Source: Myxococcales bacterium (GTDB taxonomy: Bacteria; Myxococcota_A; Polyangia; Polyangiales; Polyangiaceae). Taken from it: a stretch of DNA of 64,000 bases. The stretch covers positions 62,001-126,000 of the forward strand of contig SECP01000009.1 in the NCBI GenBank assembly GCA_004193285.1. Reading direction: 5' to 3'. Positions 16,273 through 26,874 of this stretch are shown here, piece after piece; the stretch's first letter is position 1, and the number at the start of each line of letters is the position of its first letter. A program made the position numbers and the translations under genes. The notes under the pieces were generated by a model. The model was given only the letters and a program-made list of their open reading frames with translations, was not told where the DNA came from and searched no databases.

Positions 16273-19200
16273 TCACAGCTCCGCGAGGAGCGCTCGGGCG
16301 GCTTGGTGGTCGGGGTTTTCGGAGAGGGCCTTGGTGGCGAGCACCTTCGCTTTGCGCGCATCGCCGGCTTTTCTGGCCAGATGCGCGAGGTAATAGTTGG
16401 CGTCGGCCTTCATCTCGGTGGTGGCGCCGTCGGTCGAGCCGGGCTCGGGCGCTTTCATGATCGCGATGCCGCGGAACGCGCGCTGCGCGGTTTCGTCCTC
16501 GTCGATTTCCAGCGCTTGAGTGCCGAGCTGCATGGCGAGCCGGCCGTTTTTGGGGTCGAGCTCGAAGGCGCGGGTGAGCGCGACGAGCGCGTCGGACAGA
16601 AACCCGTCTTTCAGGTGGAGGCCCGCGATCTCTTGGAAGACTTGGCCTAGCGCCTTCACGCGGCGGCCCTTGTTGGCTTCCGAAACCGCGGTGAGCAGCG
16701 CGAGCGCGTCCTCGCTGCGCTGCGCTGCCCCGTAAGCGCGAGACAGCAGCACGACCGCGTCCACGTTCTCCGGATCTTGCTCGCGAGCCATCTCCAGGAC
16801 CCGCACCGCGGCCTCGGCCTGGCCTTCCGCCGAAAGCAGCAGCTCGCCCGCGCGCAGCAGGAGGCGCTTTTGCTCCCCCGCGTCCTTGGCGTTTTGTGCG
16901 TCCTCGAGCAGTAGCTCCGACAGCTCGCGCACGGCGCTGATGGCCTGATACACGGCCTGCAAGCGGAGGCGAACGTCCGGCCGGCGGCGGTCCACCGCGA
17001 GCGCCCGCTCGAGGCCGACCCGCGCGTCCTCGGGGCGACCGAGTTGCTCACACGCGTCTGCGAGGCGCAGCGCGTCGCGCACCAGCTCGTCTCCGCCCTC
17101 TACCTCGACCAAGCGCGTGAGCGTCTTCACCGCTTGCTCGGCGTTGCCGGTACGCGAGGACAGCTCGGCCAAACGGCGCAGCGCTTCCACGTCTTCCGGC
17201 ACCTCGCGCACGAGCTCCGAGAGCCGCGCGAGAGCGCCGTGCGCGTCACCGACCGCCTCCAGCAGCTCGACCAGGCGCAGCGTGAGCCGGCGGTCCTCGG
17301 GCGGCTCCGCGCGGGCGATCGCGCGCTCCAGCGCGTCGATCAGATCGGAGGCCAAAGCCGGATCGACGACGTACGCAGCCTCCAGAGCCTGCACCGCCTC
17401 CTCCTCGCGCGACAGCTCGGTGAGGAGCTGGGCCCGCTTACGCAGTAGCTGCGCGTCCGCGGTCTCCGCGCCCATGAACGTCTCGAGCGATTTCAGCGCG
17501 GCCTCCGGCTGATCAGCGGCGCGGTAGGCCTCGACGAGGCGGTCCAGCAGGCGGGCGTCGCCGGCGCGCTCGCGCAAGGACGTGTCCAGCAAGTTGGCGA
17601 CCTTGGCGTAGTTCTCGCGCTCCGTGTAACGCACGATGAGCAGGTCGCGCAGCGAGGAGTCGCGCGGGTTGGCGGCGAAGCTGGACTCCAGCGCGCGCTC
17701 GGCGCCTTCGCGGTCCCCCAGCTCTTCGCGCAGCGTCGCCAAGCGCCGGCCCAGAACGGCCGCCTCGGGGCCCGCCTGCACCTGGAGCAAGCCCTCGATG
17801 CTGTCGGCGATCAGCTGCGGATCGCCCAGCTTCTCTGCGAGCTCCATCGAGGTGCGGAGCAAGTCCTCGTCGCGCGGAGCCCACTGCAGAGCCGAGCGGC
17901 ACACGTCCAGACCCGCGTCGAGCTGGCGCTTGTCGGCCAGCAGCGCGGTCAGCTCCAGCGACAGCCCCACGACGCGCGAGACGTCGTTTTGGTCCTTGGC
18001 GCGGTCCAGCTCGGACCGGAGCAGCGTGACGAGCTCCGCGGCGCGCCCCGTTGCGACGAGCAGCTCCCGCAAACGCGCCACCGCGGGCATGCAGCTCGGA
18101 TCGTCGGCGATCACCTCGAACAGGGCCTCGATGGCGGGCTGCTCGTTGCCGGGGGTCTGGAGCAAGAGCTCGGCGCGCTCCAAACGCAGCTGGCTGCGCT
18201 CGGAGGGGTCGTCGACCTCGCCGCCGATCTCGCCGAGGAGCGCGGCAAGCTCCTCCAGCTGCCCCGTCGTCCGCAGCAGATAGAGCAGCGGTTGCCACAG
18301 ATCGCGCGAGCGCGGCGACGCCCGGTGCAGCGAGCGGTACAGGCGCGCGGCGCGCCCTTGCTCACCCTGCAGGGTTGCTGATTCCTGCGCGAGCTCGAGG
18401 GTGGCCGCGTGCTGCTCCTCCGCCGGCAACGTGCCGAGGGCCTGCTCTCGGAGATCGAGGCTTCGCCCGAGCTCGCCCTGCTCCGCGTAGATCTTCGCGA
18501 GGGTGAGCTTGGCGGCCCCGAGCTCGGGCTCGGTGAGCGCCGCCTTCGAGTTCGCCAGCACCGCCTCCAGGCCGCGCTGCGCGAGCGCAGGGTCGAACAG
18601 CTCGCCCGTCGCGCTGAGCAGCTCCCCCAGCTCCGCCCCGCTCGCCCCGGGCTCGGTCAGCTTGGCGACGAGCACCTCGGCCAGGCCCCGCGCGTCACCG
18701 CGCGCTCGCGCCACGCGCTCCTTCACGGCCGCGAGGGCCGTGCGATGCGCATCCGCGGTCTCGCTCTCCACGCCGGCGAGCGCGCGCTGCGCGTCGTCCG
18801 GATCGAGCTTCAAGTCGAGCGCCTTCGTGAGCAGCGCGAGCCCCTCCCCCACCGTCGCCGCGCTCGAAAGCTTGCTGCGCGCGAGCCGGAAGTACAAATC
18901 CGGGTCGGCTGGCGGCGCCGACGTGCCTGCCCGCGAGAGCCGCAGCTCGAGGACGCGCTCTTCCGCGGCCCCCTCGCCCAAGTGATCGTAGATGCGCCCC
19001 AGCGCCGCGAAGGCGACGTCGTCACCGACCTCCGGCCCATCCTCGAGCAGACGCTCGATCACCTGCGCTCGCTCTTTGAACGACGCCTTGCGCTGCTCGA
19101 GACCGCCCAAATGCTCGGCGTGGAGCACGACCAGATCCGAGAGCGCGGTGGCCGCTTCCGCCGGAGTCAGGACCTGCTCCAGGCGCGTGTGCAGCGCCCG

Positions 19201-22200
19201 CGCCAAAAGGTCGAACCGGCCCCGCTGCCGCAGCGCCGCGGAGAGCGCCAGCGCTTCGCGGCCGTTCTCGGACGAAGCCTCGAACGCAGACTCGATGAGC
19301 TCCTGCGCGCGCGCTTCGTCGCCGCGGCGCGCGGAGAGCTCGGACAGTGACAGAAGAGCCTCGGTCTTGCTCGGCGCGCCCTCGTCGTCGCGACCGACGA
19401 TCAGCATCAGCGAGCGGAACATGCGCTCGGCGCGCTCGAAGTCCCCTTGCTCCATCGCGACCCTACCCAGCACCTGCATGATGCCGGGGTGCGCCGGGTC
19501 GATCTTGGAGGCCGCATCCAGCTCGCCCAGCGCGTCCGTTTCGCGGTGGCTGGCGAGCAGCACCCGCGCGAGCTGAAAGTGCGCTTGCGCGCGGTCTTTC
19601 GGCTTGCGAGCGCCGTAGCGCTGAATTTGCTCGCGCAGCACGCCCTCGGCTTGCTCGTAGCTGGATGCGAAGAAGAGAGCCTGGGCCAGGCGCAGGCGCA
19701 GCTTTTGATCGTCTGGATCCAGCTCGATGGCCTGCTGCAGCAGCGGCGCGGCCTCCGCCGGCGCGTCCCGGTGAGTGAGGTGAATCTCGGCCGCGTCTCG
19801 CAGCAGCTGAATGCGCTGGCGACGGTCGGGCGCGCGCTGCGCCTCCTCCGCCAACAGACCGGCGAGCGCCGCATGGTCCGCGAGCTCTCGGTACAGCGCG
19901 GCCAGCGCCGTGCGCACCGCCTGCGCGTCGATGGCCTGACGAGCGGCGCGCTCCAGCGCGGGCCGGGCCCTCTCGGCCACGCCCAGCTCGCGGTAGACGG
20001 ACAAGAGCGACAGCGCGCGCTCGGCCACGAGCTCCGAGCTGTCCAACTGTAGCAAGCGCTCCAGCGCGTCCGCTGCGCGCGGCAGCTCGCCCTGGGCGCG
20101 GAAGATCCGCGCCAGCGCGGTGAGCGAGGCTTCGCCGTTGAGCTTCGCACCCGCCTCGTGGTCCACGACCGCGCGCTTCAGATCGGCGAGCCGCTGCTCC
20201 GCGTTTTCACCGGCCCTTGCATAGAGCAGGGCCGCGCCGGCGAGATCGCCTCGCTGCTCGCGGGCCTCGGCTTGGGCCTCCCAGAGCGCGACGATCTCCG
20301 CATGCAGCCCCTGCTCTTCCAGCAGCAGCGAGAGGCGCGTTACGGACGCGCGCGCGACGTCATCGCCCGGTTCTTCCGCGAGCAGCTCGTTGAAGATTTG
20401 GATCGCGCTCTGGTTGTCGTGGAGCCGGTCCGAGCAAAGGCAAGCCGCGTCGCGCCGGAGCTCGCGCTGGCGCGAGACCGAGAAGGGCAATTTGGCCGCG
20501 TCGAGCAGCTCCGAGACGACCGTCTCGTACTCGCCGCGCTCCAGCCGGCGATCGCTCAGCTCACGCACGGCCCAGTCCGCGGCTCGCAGCGCCTCCGGCG
20601 CGCTGTCCGCACGGAAGGCGGCGATCGCGAGCTCGCGAAGCCGCTCCACGACCGCAAGACCGAGGGCCGGGTCGGCTGGGTGCAGGCCGGCGACCTCGAT
20701 GGCTCGCTCCCAGTCCCGCGCCACCACGAAGGCGTCCAGCGCCCGCAGCAGCTCCCCGGTGTGGTGCCGATGCACGGCGCCGAGCTCCAGGTACAGGGTA
20801 CGCGCTCGCCCGAGATCCACCTCGCTGCCGACCTCGTCGTCGTAGAGATCGGCGAGGGCGCGGAAGTTCTGTTCGTCCGTGAGCAGCTCACGCAAAGCGT
20901 CGAACAGCTCCGGCGAGCGCCCGTGCAGCAGGCGCACGCGACGGAACGCGGCGATGGCGCGGCGACGATCCCCGAGGGCCCGCCACAGGAGCTGGGCGGC
21001 TCGGGTGCGGTCGAGCCGCGAGCCTTCGTCTTCCCCGCTCAGCTCCGCTCGTCGGCCCAGCGCGACTACGAGCTCTTCGAAACGCTCGGCGCGCTCCAGG
21101 GCGCGGCACAAGGCGTCTACCGCCTCGAAGTCGTCGGCGCCGAGCCGCAGGCGGGCTTCGAGGTTAACGATCGCGCGCGTGGGGTCGTCGAGTCGCGTGA
21201 GCGCGACGTCCGCGGCTTCCCCGAGCGCCATGCGCCGCTCCGGCGCGGCTGGAGCGAGCTCCGCGAGCCGCTCGAGCACCGAGGCGAGCTCGTCCGCCGA
21301 GCCTTGCTCGCGTAAAATGCCCGCCAGGGCTCGGGCCGCCGCCAGCGCGTCTCCGCGCTCCGCGTCCTCCAGGGCGAGTACGCCGCGGTAAAGCTCTGCC
21401 GCCGCCACTCGGTCCCCCAAGCCTTGTTGGTAGGTCTCGCCGGCTTCCAGCAGCAGGCTACCGCGCGTCGCCTCGCTCACGTCACCCTCGGCGATCTGCC
21501 GCAGCACCTCGGCACGCCGGGGCAGCGCGGAGAGCTGCGTGGCGAGCTTGGCCAGCCGGCTGCGCCGCTCCGCGTCGTCCGGGATCAGGGCGACGATGGT
21601 CGACAGCGTCTCGAACGCGCCGCTGGGATCCGCGAGCTGCTCCAACCGCAGCTCGACCGCTTCATCCAGGAGGGGCACTCGCTCGAGCGGCGCCGAGCCG
21701 CCCGCTTCCAGCTCCAGCATGCGCACGACGTCCAGCGTGCTCTCTTGCTCACGATAGTAGCGGCACAGCAGGCGCGCGGCCGCCACGCGCACGCTCGGCG
21801 CGCCCTCCACCTCCGCGCTGCCCGACCCCGGCAGCGCGACGATGCGCTCGAGGAGCGACACGCCGTCCTTCTCGCCGCTGGGCGCCGCGAGCAGCTTTGC
21901 GGCCAAAACGAGGGCTTCGCGCGGCTCGTTGAGATCCAACCACAGCGCGGCAACTCGGCCGAGCAGCTCGTTTTGCTCGGCCGGTTTGGCGCCCGGACCG
22001 CGCAGGCGCAAGCTGAGCAGCTCGATGAGGGGGCGCTTCTTGCCGTTGCGCTCGTACAGGCGCTCGAGCGAAGCCTCCACCCGCTGATCACCTGGATTGT
22101 CGCGGTTGAGCCGCTCGAAGTACTCGATCGCTCGGTCGGCGTTGCCCGCAAAGTCACGCGCAGCCATGGCCGCTTCACGCAGCAGCTCCACCCGCTCCAT

Positions 22201-25200
22201 CGGCGACAAATCGCGGGATAGCCGGGCGTCGTACAGCTCGAACAGCTCGGCGTAGCGGCCTTGCGCGTTGAAGGCCAGCTTCAGCCGATCGAAGGCCCAA
22301 TCCGCGGTCGGGCAGAGCGCGAGCACTCGAGAAAGCAGCGCGATGACGCGTTCACCGTCGTCGAACCACTCTTCTTGAAACTCCACGACGCGGCGCCCGA
22401 CCACCTCGGCGACCTCGGGCAAGAGGTCGCGTTCGATGGTGCGCGCGTATGCCTCCGCCACCGGCTCGGGGCGGTTCAGCTTGCGCGCCATCTCCTCCGC
22501 GACGCCCCACAGCTCCTGCTCGCCGGGCGCGGCCTCGGCGCCGCGCAGCGCGAGCTTCAGCGCTTCTTCCGGTTGATCGAGCTTGGTATCCAGGAGCTGC
22601 CGCATCCAACGCGAGCGCGCCTCCGCAAGCTCGGGATCGGCCGCCGCCACCGCCAGCAACGCCTCGATCACATCGGCCCGGGCGTCGGGGTCGTCCGAGC
22701 CTTCCGCCATCCGCTCCAGCAGCATCGCCGCGCGAGCGCGCGTCGCGGCCGCGCCCAGCGCTTGGTGCACGATGCGCAGCGCGTCCGCGTCGCTCGGCTG
22801 CTTGGCGAGCACGCCCTCGGCCAAGTCCAGCGCCTCTGCCGGCTGCTCGAGGGATGCGATGAGCAGTGACGCCAGCTTCAGCTGAATGCCGGGGCGACTG
22901 TCCGCGTCCGCTCGCGGCAATAGCTCACGCAGCGCCGCCGCCGCGCCCTTGGCATCGCCCGCGGCGGCGCGAAGCCGCGACAGCTCGAAGAGAGCATCGG
23001 TGCGCTCCGGGTCCGCGGCCACCACTTGCTCGAGCAGCGCCACCGCGCGCTCCGGCTCTTGGAAGCGTTGTTCCTCGACCTCGGCCCACTTGAGCCACAG
23101 CTCGACCGGGCTCGCGGTGCGCTTCACGCTCTCGCCCATCAGCCATCGGTAGTCCTCGGCGCGCGCGGGCGCGAGCGGCGCGCGCTGCAAGAACTCCGCG
23201 AAGGAGTCGAGCTCGTGAGCGGCCTCGTCCCCCGCCGACTCGACGAGGGCTCGGAACAGCTTCGCGGCCGCGTCCGCTCCGCCCTCCACCGTGGAGAGCG
23301 CTCGCGCCTTGGCGAGGCCGAGGTGCCGCGCCCGGCTCGGGTGCAGGCCGCGAGCGAGCGCCAGATCTACGAGCTCGACGTAGCGCACAGCGGCGCCGTT
23401 CGCCTCTGCTTGGACCTCCAAGCTCATGAGCAGGGTGACGAGGTGACGCTCCTCCAGCGTCGGCAAGACGACCTCGAAGGCCTCTTTGACTTGCGCCCAG
23501 TCTCCCGCTTGCGCGGAGAGCTCCACGAGTCGCCCGGCGGCCCGAGCCGAGCCGGGGTCCACGCTGAGCACGCGCTCGTAGAGCCTGCGCGCCCGGTCCA
23601 GCTCCGCCGGCAGCCGCTCGGACAGCTCCGCGCCCTCCAGCCACGCGCGCGCGGCCGCAGCCGAATCCGTGAGCTGCCAGGCAAACGCGCTCCCCAGCCG
23701 CTCCAGCAAGGCCGCGCGGCTCGCCGGGTCCGCGGTGCGGCTCAGTCTTCGCTCGAGCGTCAGCCGCACCGTCGCGCCGTCATGCTGTTCACGAGCGAGA
23801 CGTTCCACCGTCTCCAAGACCTCGTCCGAAAGGTCTGCCACTTGGCACAGCTCGCGGTAGCGGGCGAGCGCCTCGGCCGGGTTGCCGCGCTGCTCGGAGA
23901 GCGCGGCCAGGCGCAGGAGCGTGAGCGTCTTCCGCTCGCCCTGCTCGAGCTCGACCGCTCGCGTCAGCTCCGCCGCGAGCGCCTCCAGGTCCCCCATGCG
24001 CCCGAGCCACTCGACGAGCGCGTCGTGGGCGGCGCGGTCCCGAGGATCTTCCGCGAGCGCGCGCTCGAGGGTCTTCACCGCGGCCGCGGGTACGCCCAGC
24101 TCTCGGCCCTGCAGCGAGGCGAGGGCATGAAACAGCTCGCGCCGACGCGTCACCTCCGCTTCTTGCTCGAGCGCGCTCACGTACAGCGCCAGGCGCTCTT
24201 CGGGCGCCCCTTGCTCGGCGAGCAGGCGATCCACGCGGCTCATCAGCTCGCGCGAGCCCGGATCGAACACCAGGGCGCGCCGGAGTAGCTCCACCGCGCG
24301 CTCCAGGTCACCGGCGGCGGCGTAGGCCTCGCCGGTTGCTTTGGCGAGCTCGAACACGGCCGCGGAGTCCACCGCCGCGTCACCGAGCGCGGCGTTCAGC
24401 ACCGCCGCCCGGTGCGGCGCGCTGCCCTGATCACCGACGCCGAGAGCGAGCGAGAGCCACTCGCTCAAGTCGTCCCGCCGCTCACGCAGCGCAAGGCCGA
24501 GCCCGGCGCCGGCCAGCTCTAGCGCGCGCTCCGGATCCTCGAGCGCGCTGGCCGAAAGGAGGCTCGCTTCCCGCAAAAATCCGAGCTTTTGCTCGGTATG
24601 GGGCGAAAGCTCCGCGCGCACCTCCAGCACGCGCAGGAGCGCCTCCGAGGGCGGCTCCGCGCGCAGCACCGGCTCCAAGATCTCCGCCGACAGCTCGCGC
24701 GTGTCCGGCAGCGTGAGCAGCTTCTCGACCGCGCTCCTCGCGCCGCGGTGCCCCGGCTCCAGCGCGAGCACTTCTTGGTAGGCGCGCAGCGCCCCCTCGG
24801 GATCGCCGAGGCGAGCCATCTTCAGCTCCGCCAGCTCCATCCACAATGACAGCTTCTGCTCCGGCTCCGCCCACTGGATTTGTTGCTCGACGAGGTCGCA
24901 AACTTCGAAGAAGCGCTTGGCCTCGATCAAGAGCGGCATCAAGCGGCGATGAATCTGCGGGCTCGCCCCGTAGTGCTCGATGAGCTTCTCCCAGAGCTCG
25001 ATCGCGCCCTCGCGGTTGCGCCCCTTTTCGGTCGCCAGCTCCGCCGCCGCGAAGCCCAGGGCGCGCGCTTCCTCGGGATCTTTGGTGCGCTCGGCCCGGT
25101 GATAGAGCACCTCCGCGAGGCCGTCCTCGTCGGCGGCGGCTTGGTACAGCGCCTCGAGCCGGCGAAGCGCCTCGTCCGTCCACGGCGAGCCGATCAGCGC

Positions 25201-26715
25201 GCGCCACGCAACGATGGAGCGTTCCGGATCTTTGCCGTCCCCATCGCTCAAGCGAGCCAAGCGGCGCGCGGCCGCCTGCCGCGTCTCGCGCTCGGGCTCG
25301 AGCTCCACCACGAGCGTGAGCGCGGCCAGCAGCTGCTTCAGCTCGGAGGACTCCGTGCACAGCTCGCACAGCTCACGAGCGGCCACGAGCGTCGCCGGCC
25401 CCCGCTCAGTCGAATCCACGACTTGTTGGAAGGCTGCCTTGGCGCGCTTCACGTCGCCACTCTTCAGGTACACGACTCCCACGTCCGCACCCACGCGCGC
25501 GCGCACGGAGCTGTCTTTGCTGGCCAGCAGCGCCCGCGACAGCAGCCGCGCGGCTTGCTCAGGCTGACTCAAGCCGAGGCTCAGGGTGACGAATCGTTGC
25601 CTTAGGTCGTCATCGCCAGGGTTACCCGCCACGACGGGGGCTAAAAGCTCCAGCGCTCCGGTGTGATCGGAGAGCACGTCTTGACGCAAGATCCCCAGTC
25701 GGCGCTGCACCTCCACCCGACGGGGCCCGCGCACCGTCTTGAGCTCGAAGCTCAGCATGGCGATGGCGCGGTCCGTGCGGCCTGCGCGCTCGTAGGCGTC
25801 CGAAAGGGCGGCCGCGACGCGCGCGGCGTGGGCGCGACTTTCCAGTAGCCCTTCCGCCGCCGCCAGCGCGGTCGGGTGGCTCGGAACGAGCTGCAGCACC
25901 CCTTCGATATGGCCCAGCCCGCGCGTTACGTCCTTGAGCGAGCCCAGGCACAGGTCGACGAGCTGCTCGCGTAAGAGCAGCTCGTCGGGCGGCGGGGCGG
26001 GCTCACGGCGCAGCGCCTGCTCGAACACGTCCGCCACCTCTTTGTGCCGCCCGCGGGAGAGGAGCCGTCGCACGAGGCCCTCGCGCGCGCTCTCGTCGCC
26101 CGGGGCGACCTTGAGGATGCGCTGCCCCACGTCGATGGCTTGCTCATCGCTTTGAGGGAGCTCGCGCAGGAGCTCCGCGGCGCGCCGCAAAAGCTGCAAC
26201 TTGACATCGGCTTCCTGAGCGCGCGAGCTCGCGTCCGCGTAAAGCTCCGCGAGCCGCGCCGGCTTGCTCGCGATCGCATAGAGCCGTTCCAGGAAGGCAA
26301 AAGCCTCTGCGTGGCCTGGCACCGCTGCCGCCGCGCGCTCCGCGTAGCCGATGGCGCCGTCCGTGTCCCCGAGCTCACCTTGAAAGAACTGCGCAGCGCT
26401 CAAGTAGATGAACACTTGCTGGTCGCCCGTGAGCAGCTTGATGCGCTTGTCGGAAGCAGCTTGCTCGTACGCCATCGCCAGGTCCGAGACCTTGGCGTGA
26501 CGCACTGCCGCGCGGTGCAGCTTCTCCCAGGCTTCGTAGGGCGCTTCGCCTTTGGCCAAGGCGCTTACCAAAAGCTCTAGGACAGCGCTGGGATCATCGA
26601 GCCGTTCGTCGAGGCCCTCCGCGATCTCCGACAGCTTGAGCGCCAGCATGCTGGCACGGCGCTTGGCTTCGGTCTTCGGCGCGGGGACTTCGGACTTCGG
26701 AGGTACTGTGGTCAT
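16273..26715 (-). CDS. Giant TPR-repeat protein (3480 residues)
   Basis: This very long cytoplasmic-looking protein consists almost wholly of TPR-like helical pairs, with no signal peptide, membrane segment or catalytic domain that I can see. Repeats with the TPR pattern (W/L-x2-L-G/A-x2-Y-x8-A-x3-Y/F-x2-A/V-x4-P) recur throughout: DTDGAIGYAERAAAAVPGHA near the N-terminus, GDPEGALRAYQEVLALEPGH, GDLERAVELLRRALVFDPGS, and ATKALSENPDHQAARALLAEL at the C-terminus. The ATG at 26715 (reads MTTVPPKSEVPAPK) is preferred over an in-frame start at 26781, which adds only a non-conserved leader. Such proteins usually serve as scaffolds. The small Cys-rich gene follows after 15 bp. A role cannot be assigned. 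Confidence 0.88.
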   Translation of the reverse strand: MTTVPPKSEVPAPKTEAKRRASMLALKLSEIAEGLDERLDDPSAVLELLVSALAKGEAPYEAWEKLHRAAVRHAKVSDLAMAYEQAASDKRIKLLTGDQQVFIYLSAAQFFQGELGDTDGAIGYAERAAAAVPGHAEAFAFLERLYAIASKPARLAELYADASSRAQEADVKLQLLRRAAELLRELPQSDEQAIDVGQRILKVAPGDESAREGLVRRLLSRGRHKEVADVFEQALRREPAPPPDELLLREQLVDLCLGSLKDVTRGLGHIEGVLQLVPSHPTALAAAEGLLESRAHAARVAAALSDAYERAGRTDRAIAMLSFELKTVRGPRRVEVQRRLGILRQDVLSDHTGALELLAPVVAGNPGDDDLRQRFVTLSLGLSQPEQAARLLSRALLASKDSSVRARVGADVGVVYLKSGDVKRAKAAFQQVVDSTERGPATLVAARELCELCTESSELKQLLAALTLVVELEPERETRQAAARRLARLSDGDGKDPERSIVAWRALIGSPWTDEALRRLEALYQAAADEDGLAEVLYHRAERTKDPEEARALGFAAAELATEKGRNREGAIELWEKLIEHYGASPQIHRRLMPLLIEAKRFFEVCDLVEQQIQWAEPEQKLSLWMELAELKMARLGDPEGALRAYQEVLALEPGHRGARSAVEKLLTLPDTRELSAEILEPVLRAEPPSEALLRVLEVRAELSPHTEQKLGFLREASLLSASALEDPERALELAGAGLGLALRERRDDLSEWLSLALGVGDQGSAPHRAAVLNAALGDAAVDSAAVFELAKATGEAYAAAGDLERAVELLRRALVFDPGSRELMSRVDRLLAEQGAPEERLALYVSALEQEAEVTRRRELFHALASLQGRELGVPAAAVKTLERALAEDPRDRAAHDALVEWLGRMGDLEALAAELTRAVELEQGERKTLTLLRLAALSEQRGNPAEALARYRELCQVADLSDEVLETVERLAREQHDGATVRLTLERRLSRTADPASRAALLERLGSAFAWQLTDSAAAARAWLEGAELSERLPAELDRARRLYERVLSVDPGSARAAGRLVELSAQAGDWAQVKEAFEVVLPTLEERHLVTLLMSLEVQAEANGAAVRYVELVDLALARGLHPSRARHLGLAKARALSTVEGGADAAAKLFRALVESAGDEAAHELDSFAEFLQRAPLAPARAEDYRWLMGESVKRTASPVELWLKWAEVEEQRFQEPERAVALLEQVVAADPERTDALFELSRLRAAAGDAKGAAAALRELLPRADADSRPGIQLKLASLLIASLEQPAEALDLAEGVLAKQPSDADALRIVHQALGAAATRARAAMLLERMAEGSDDPDARADVIEALLAVAAADPELAEARSRWMRQLLDTKLDQPEEALKLALRGAEAAPGEQELWGVAEEMARKLNRPEPVAEAYARTIERDLLPEVAEVVGRRVVEFQEEWFDDGERVIALLSRVLALCPTADWAFDRLKLAFNAQGRYAELFELYDARLSRDLSPMERVELLREAAMAARDFAGNADRAIEYFERLNRDNPGDQRVEASLERLYERNGKKRPLIELLSLRLRGPGAKPAEQNELLGRVAALWLDLNEPREALVLAAKLLAAPSGEKDGVSLLERIVALPGSGSAEVEGAPSVRVAAARLLCRYYREQESTLDVVRMLELEAGGSAPLERVPLLDEAVELRLEQLADPSGAFETLSTIVALIPDDAERRSRLAKLATQLSALPRRAEVLRQIAEGDVSEATRGSLLLEAGETYQQGLGDRVAAAELYRGVLALEDAERGDALAAARALAGILREQGSADELASVLERLAELAPAAPERRMALGEAADVALTRLDDPTRAIVNLEARLRLGADDFEAVDALCRALERAERFEELVVALGRRAELSGEDEGSRLDRTRAAQLLWRALGDRRRAIAAFRRVRLLHGRSPELFDALRELLTDEQNFRALADLYDDEVGSEVDLGRARTLYLELGAVHRHHTGELLRALDAFVVARDWERAIEVAGLHPADPALGLAVVERLRELAIAAFRADSAPEALRAADWAVRELSDRRLERGEYETVVSELLDAAKLPFSVSRQRELRRDAACLCSDRLHDNQSAIQIFNELLAEEPGDDVARASVTRLSLLLEEQGLHAEIVALWEAQAEAREQRGDLAGAALLYARAGENAEQRLADLKRAVVDHEAGAKLNGEASLTALARIFRAQGELPRAADALERLLQLDSSELVAERALSLLSVYRELGVAERARPALERAARQAIDAQAVRTALAALYRELADHAALAGLLAEEAQRAPDRRQRIQLLRDAAEIHLTHRDAPAEAAPLLQQAIELDPDDQKLRLRLAQALFFASSYEQAEGVLREQIQRYGARKPKDRAQAHFQLARVLLASHRETDALGELDAASKIDPAHPGIMQVLGRVAMEQGDFERAERMFRSLMLIVGRDDEGAPSKTEALLSLSELSARRGDEARAQELIESAFEASSENGREALALSAALRQRGRFDLLARALHTRLEQVLTPAEAATALSDLVVLHAEHLGGLEQRKASFKERAQVIERLLEDGPEVGDDVAFAALGRIYDHLGEGAAEERVLELRLSRAGTSAPPADPDLYFRLARSKLSSAATVGEGLALLTKALDLKLDPDDAQRALAGVESETADAHRTALAAVKERVARARGDARGLAEVLVAKLTEPGASGAELGELLSATGELFDPALAQRGLEAVLANSKAALTEPELGAAKLTLAKIYAEQGELGRSLDLREQALGTLPAEEQHAATLELAQESATLQGEQGRAARLYRSLHRASPRSRDLWQPLLYLLRTTGQLEELAALLGEIGGEVDDPSERSQLRLERAELLLQTPGNEQPAIEALFEVIADDPSCMPAVARLRELLVATGRAAELVTLLRSELDRAKDQNDVSRVVGLSLELTALLADKRQLDAGLDVCRSALQWAPRDEDLLRTSMELAEKLGDPQLIADSIEGLLQVQAGPEAAVLGRRLATLREELGDREGAERALESSFAANPRDSSLRDLLIVRYTERENYAKVANLLDTSLRERAGDARLLDRLVEAYRAADQPEAALKSLETFMGAETADAQLLRKRAQLLTELSREEEAVQALEAAYVVDPALASDLIDALERAIARAEPPEDRRLTLRLVELLEAVGDAHGALARLSELVREVPEDVEALRRLAELSSRTGNAEQAVKTLTRLVEVEGGDELVRDALRLADACEQLGRPEDARVGLERALAVDRRRPDVRLRLQAVYQAISAVRELSELLLEDAQNAKDAGEQKRLLLRAGELLLSAEGQAEAAVRVLEMAREQDPENVDAVVLLSRAYGAAQRSEDALALLTAVSEANKGRRVKALGQVFQEIAGLHLKDGFLSDALVALTRAFELDPKNGRLAMQLGTQALEIDEDETAQRAFRGIAIMKAPEPGSTDGATTEMKADANYYLAHLARKAGDARKAKVLATKALSENPDHQAARALLAEL

Positions 26716-26874
26716 GCGAAGGCCGGTCGGGAAGCGTAACAGACCTAACCCGCGGCTTGGGAAGCCTCGAAAACACTCCAAAAAATTACAGCCCGGTAGC
26801 TATCGCATCGCACTCGGTCGCCGTCGGTCGCGCTCGAGCTCGCGCTCGCGAGTCGCTGACGCGCCTACATCCGA

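Noticed and set aside
16273-26715. Many plus-strand frames of 100-420 codons opposite the giant TPR gene
   Set aside because: All are antisense shadows with Arg/Gln/Leu-rich composition and no motif.
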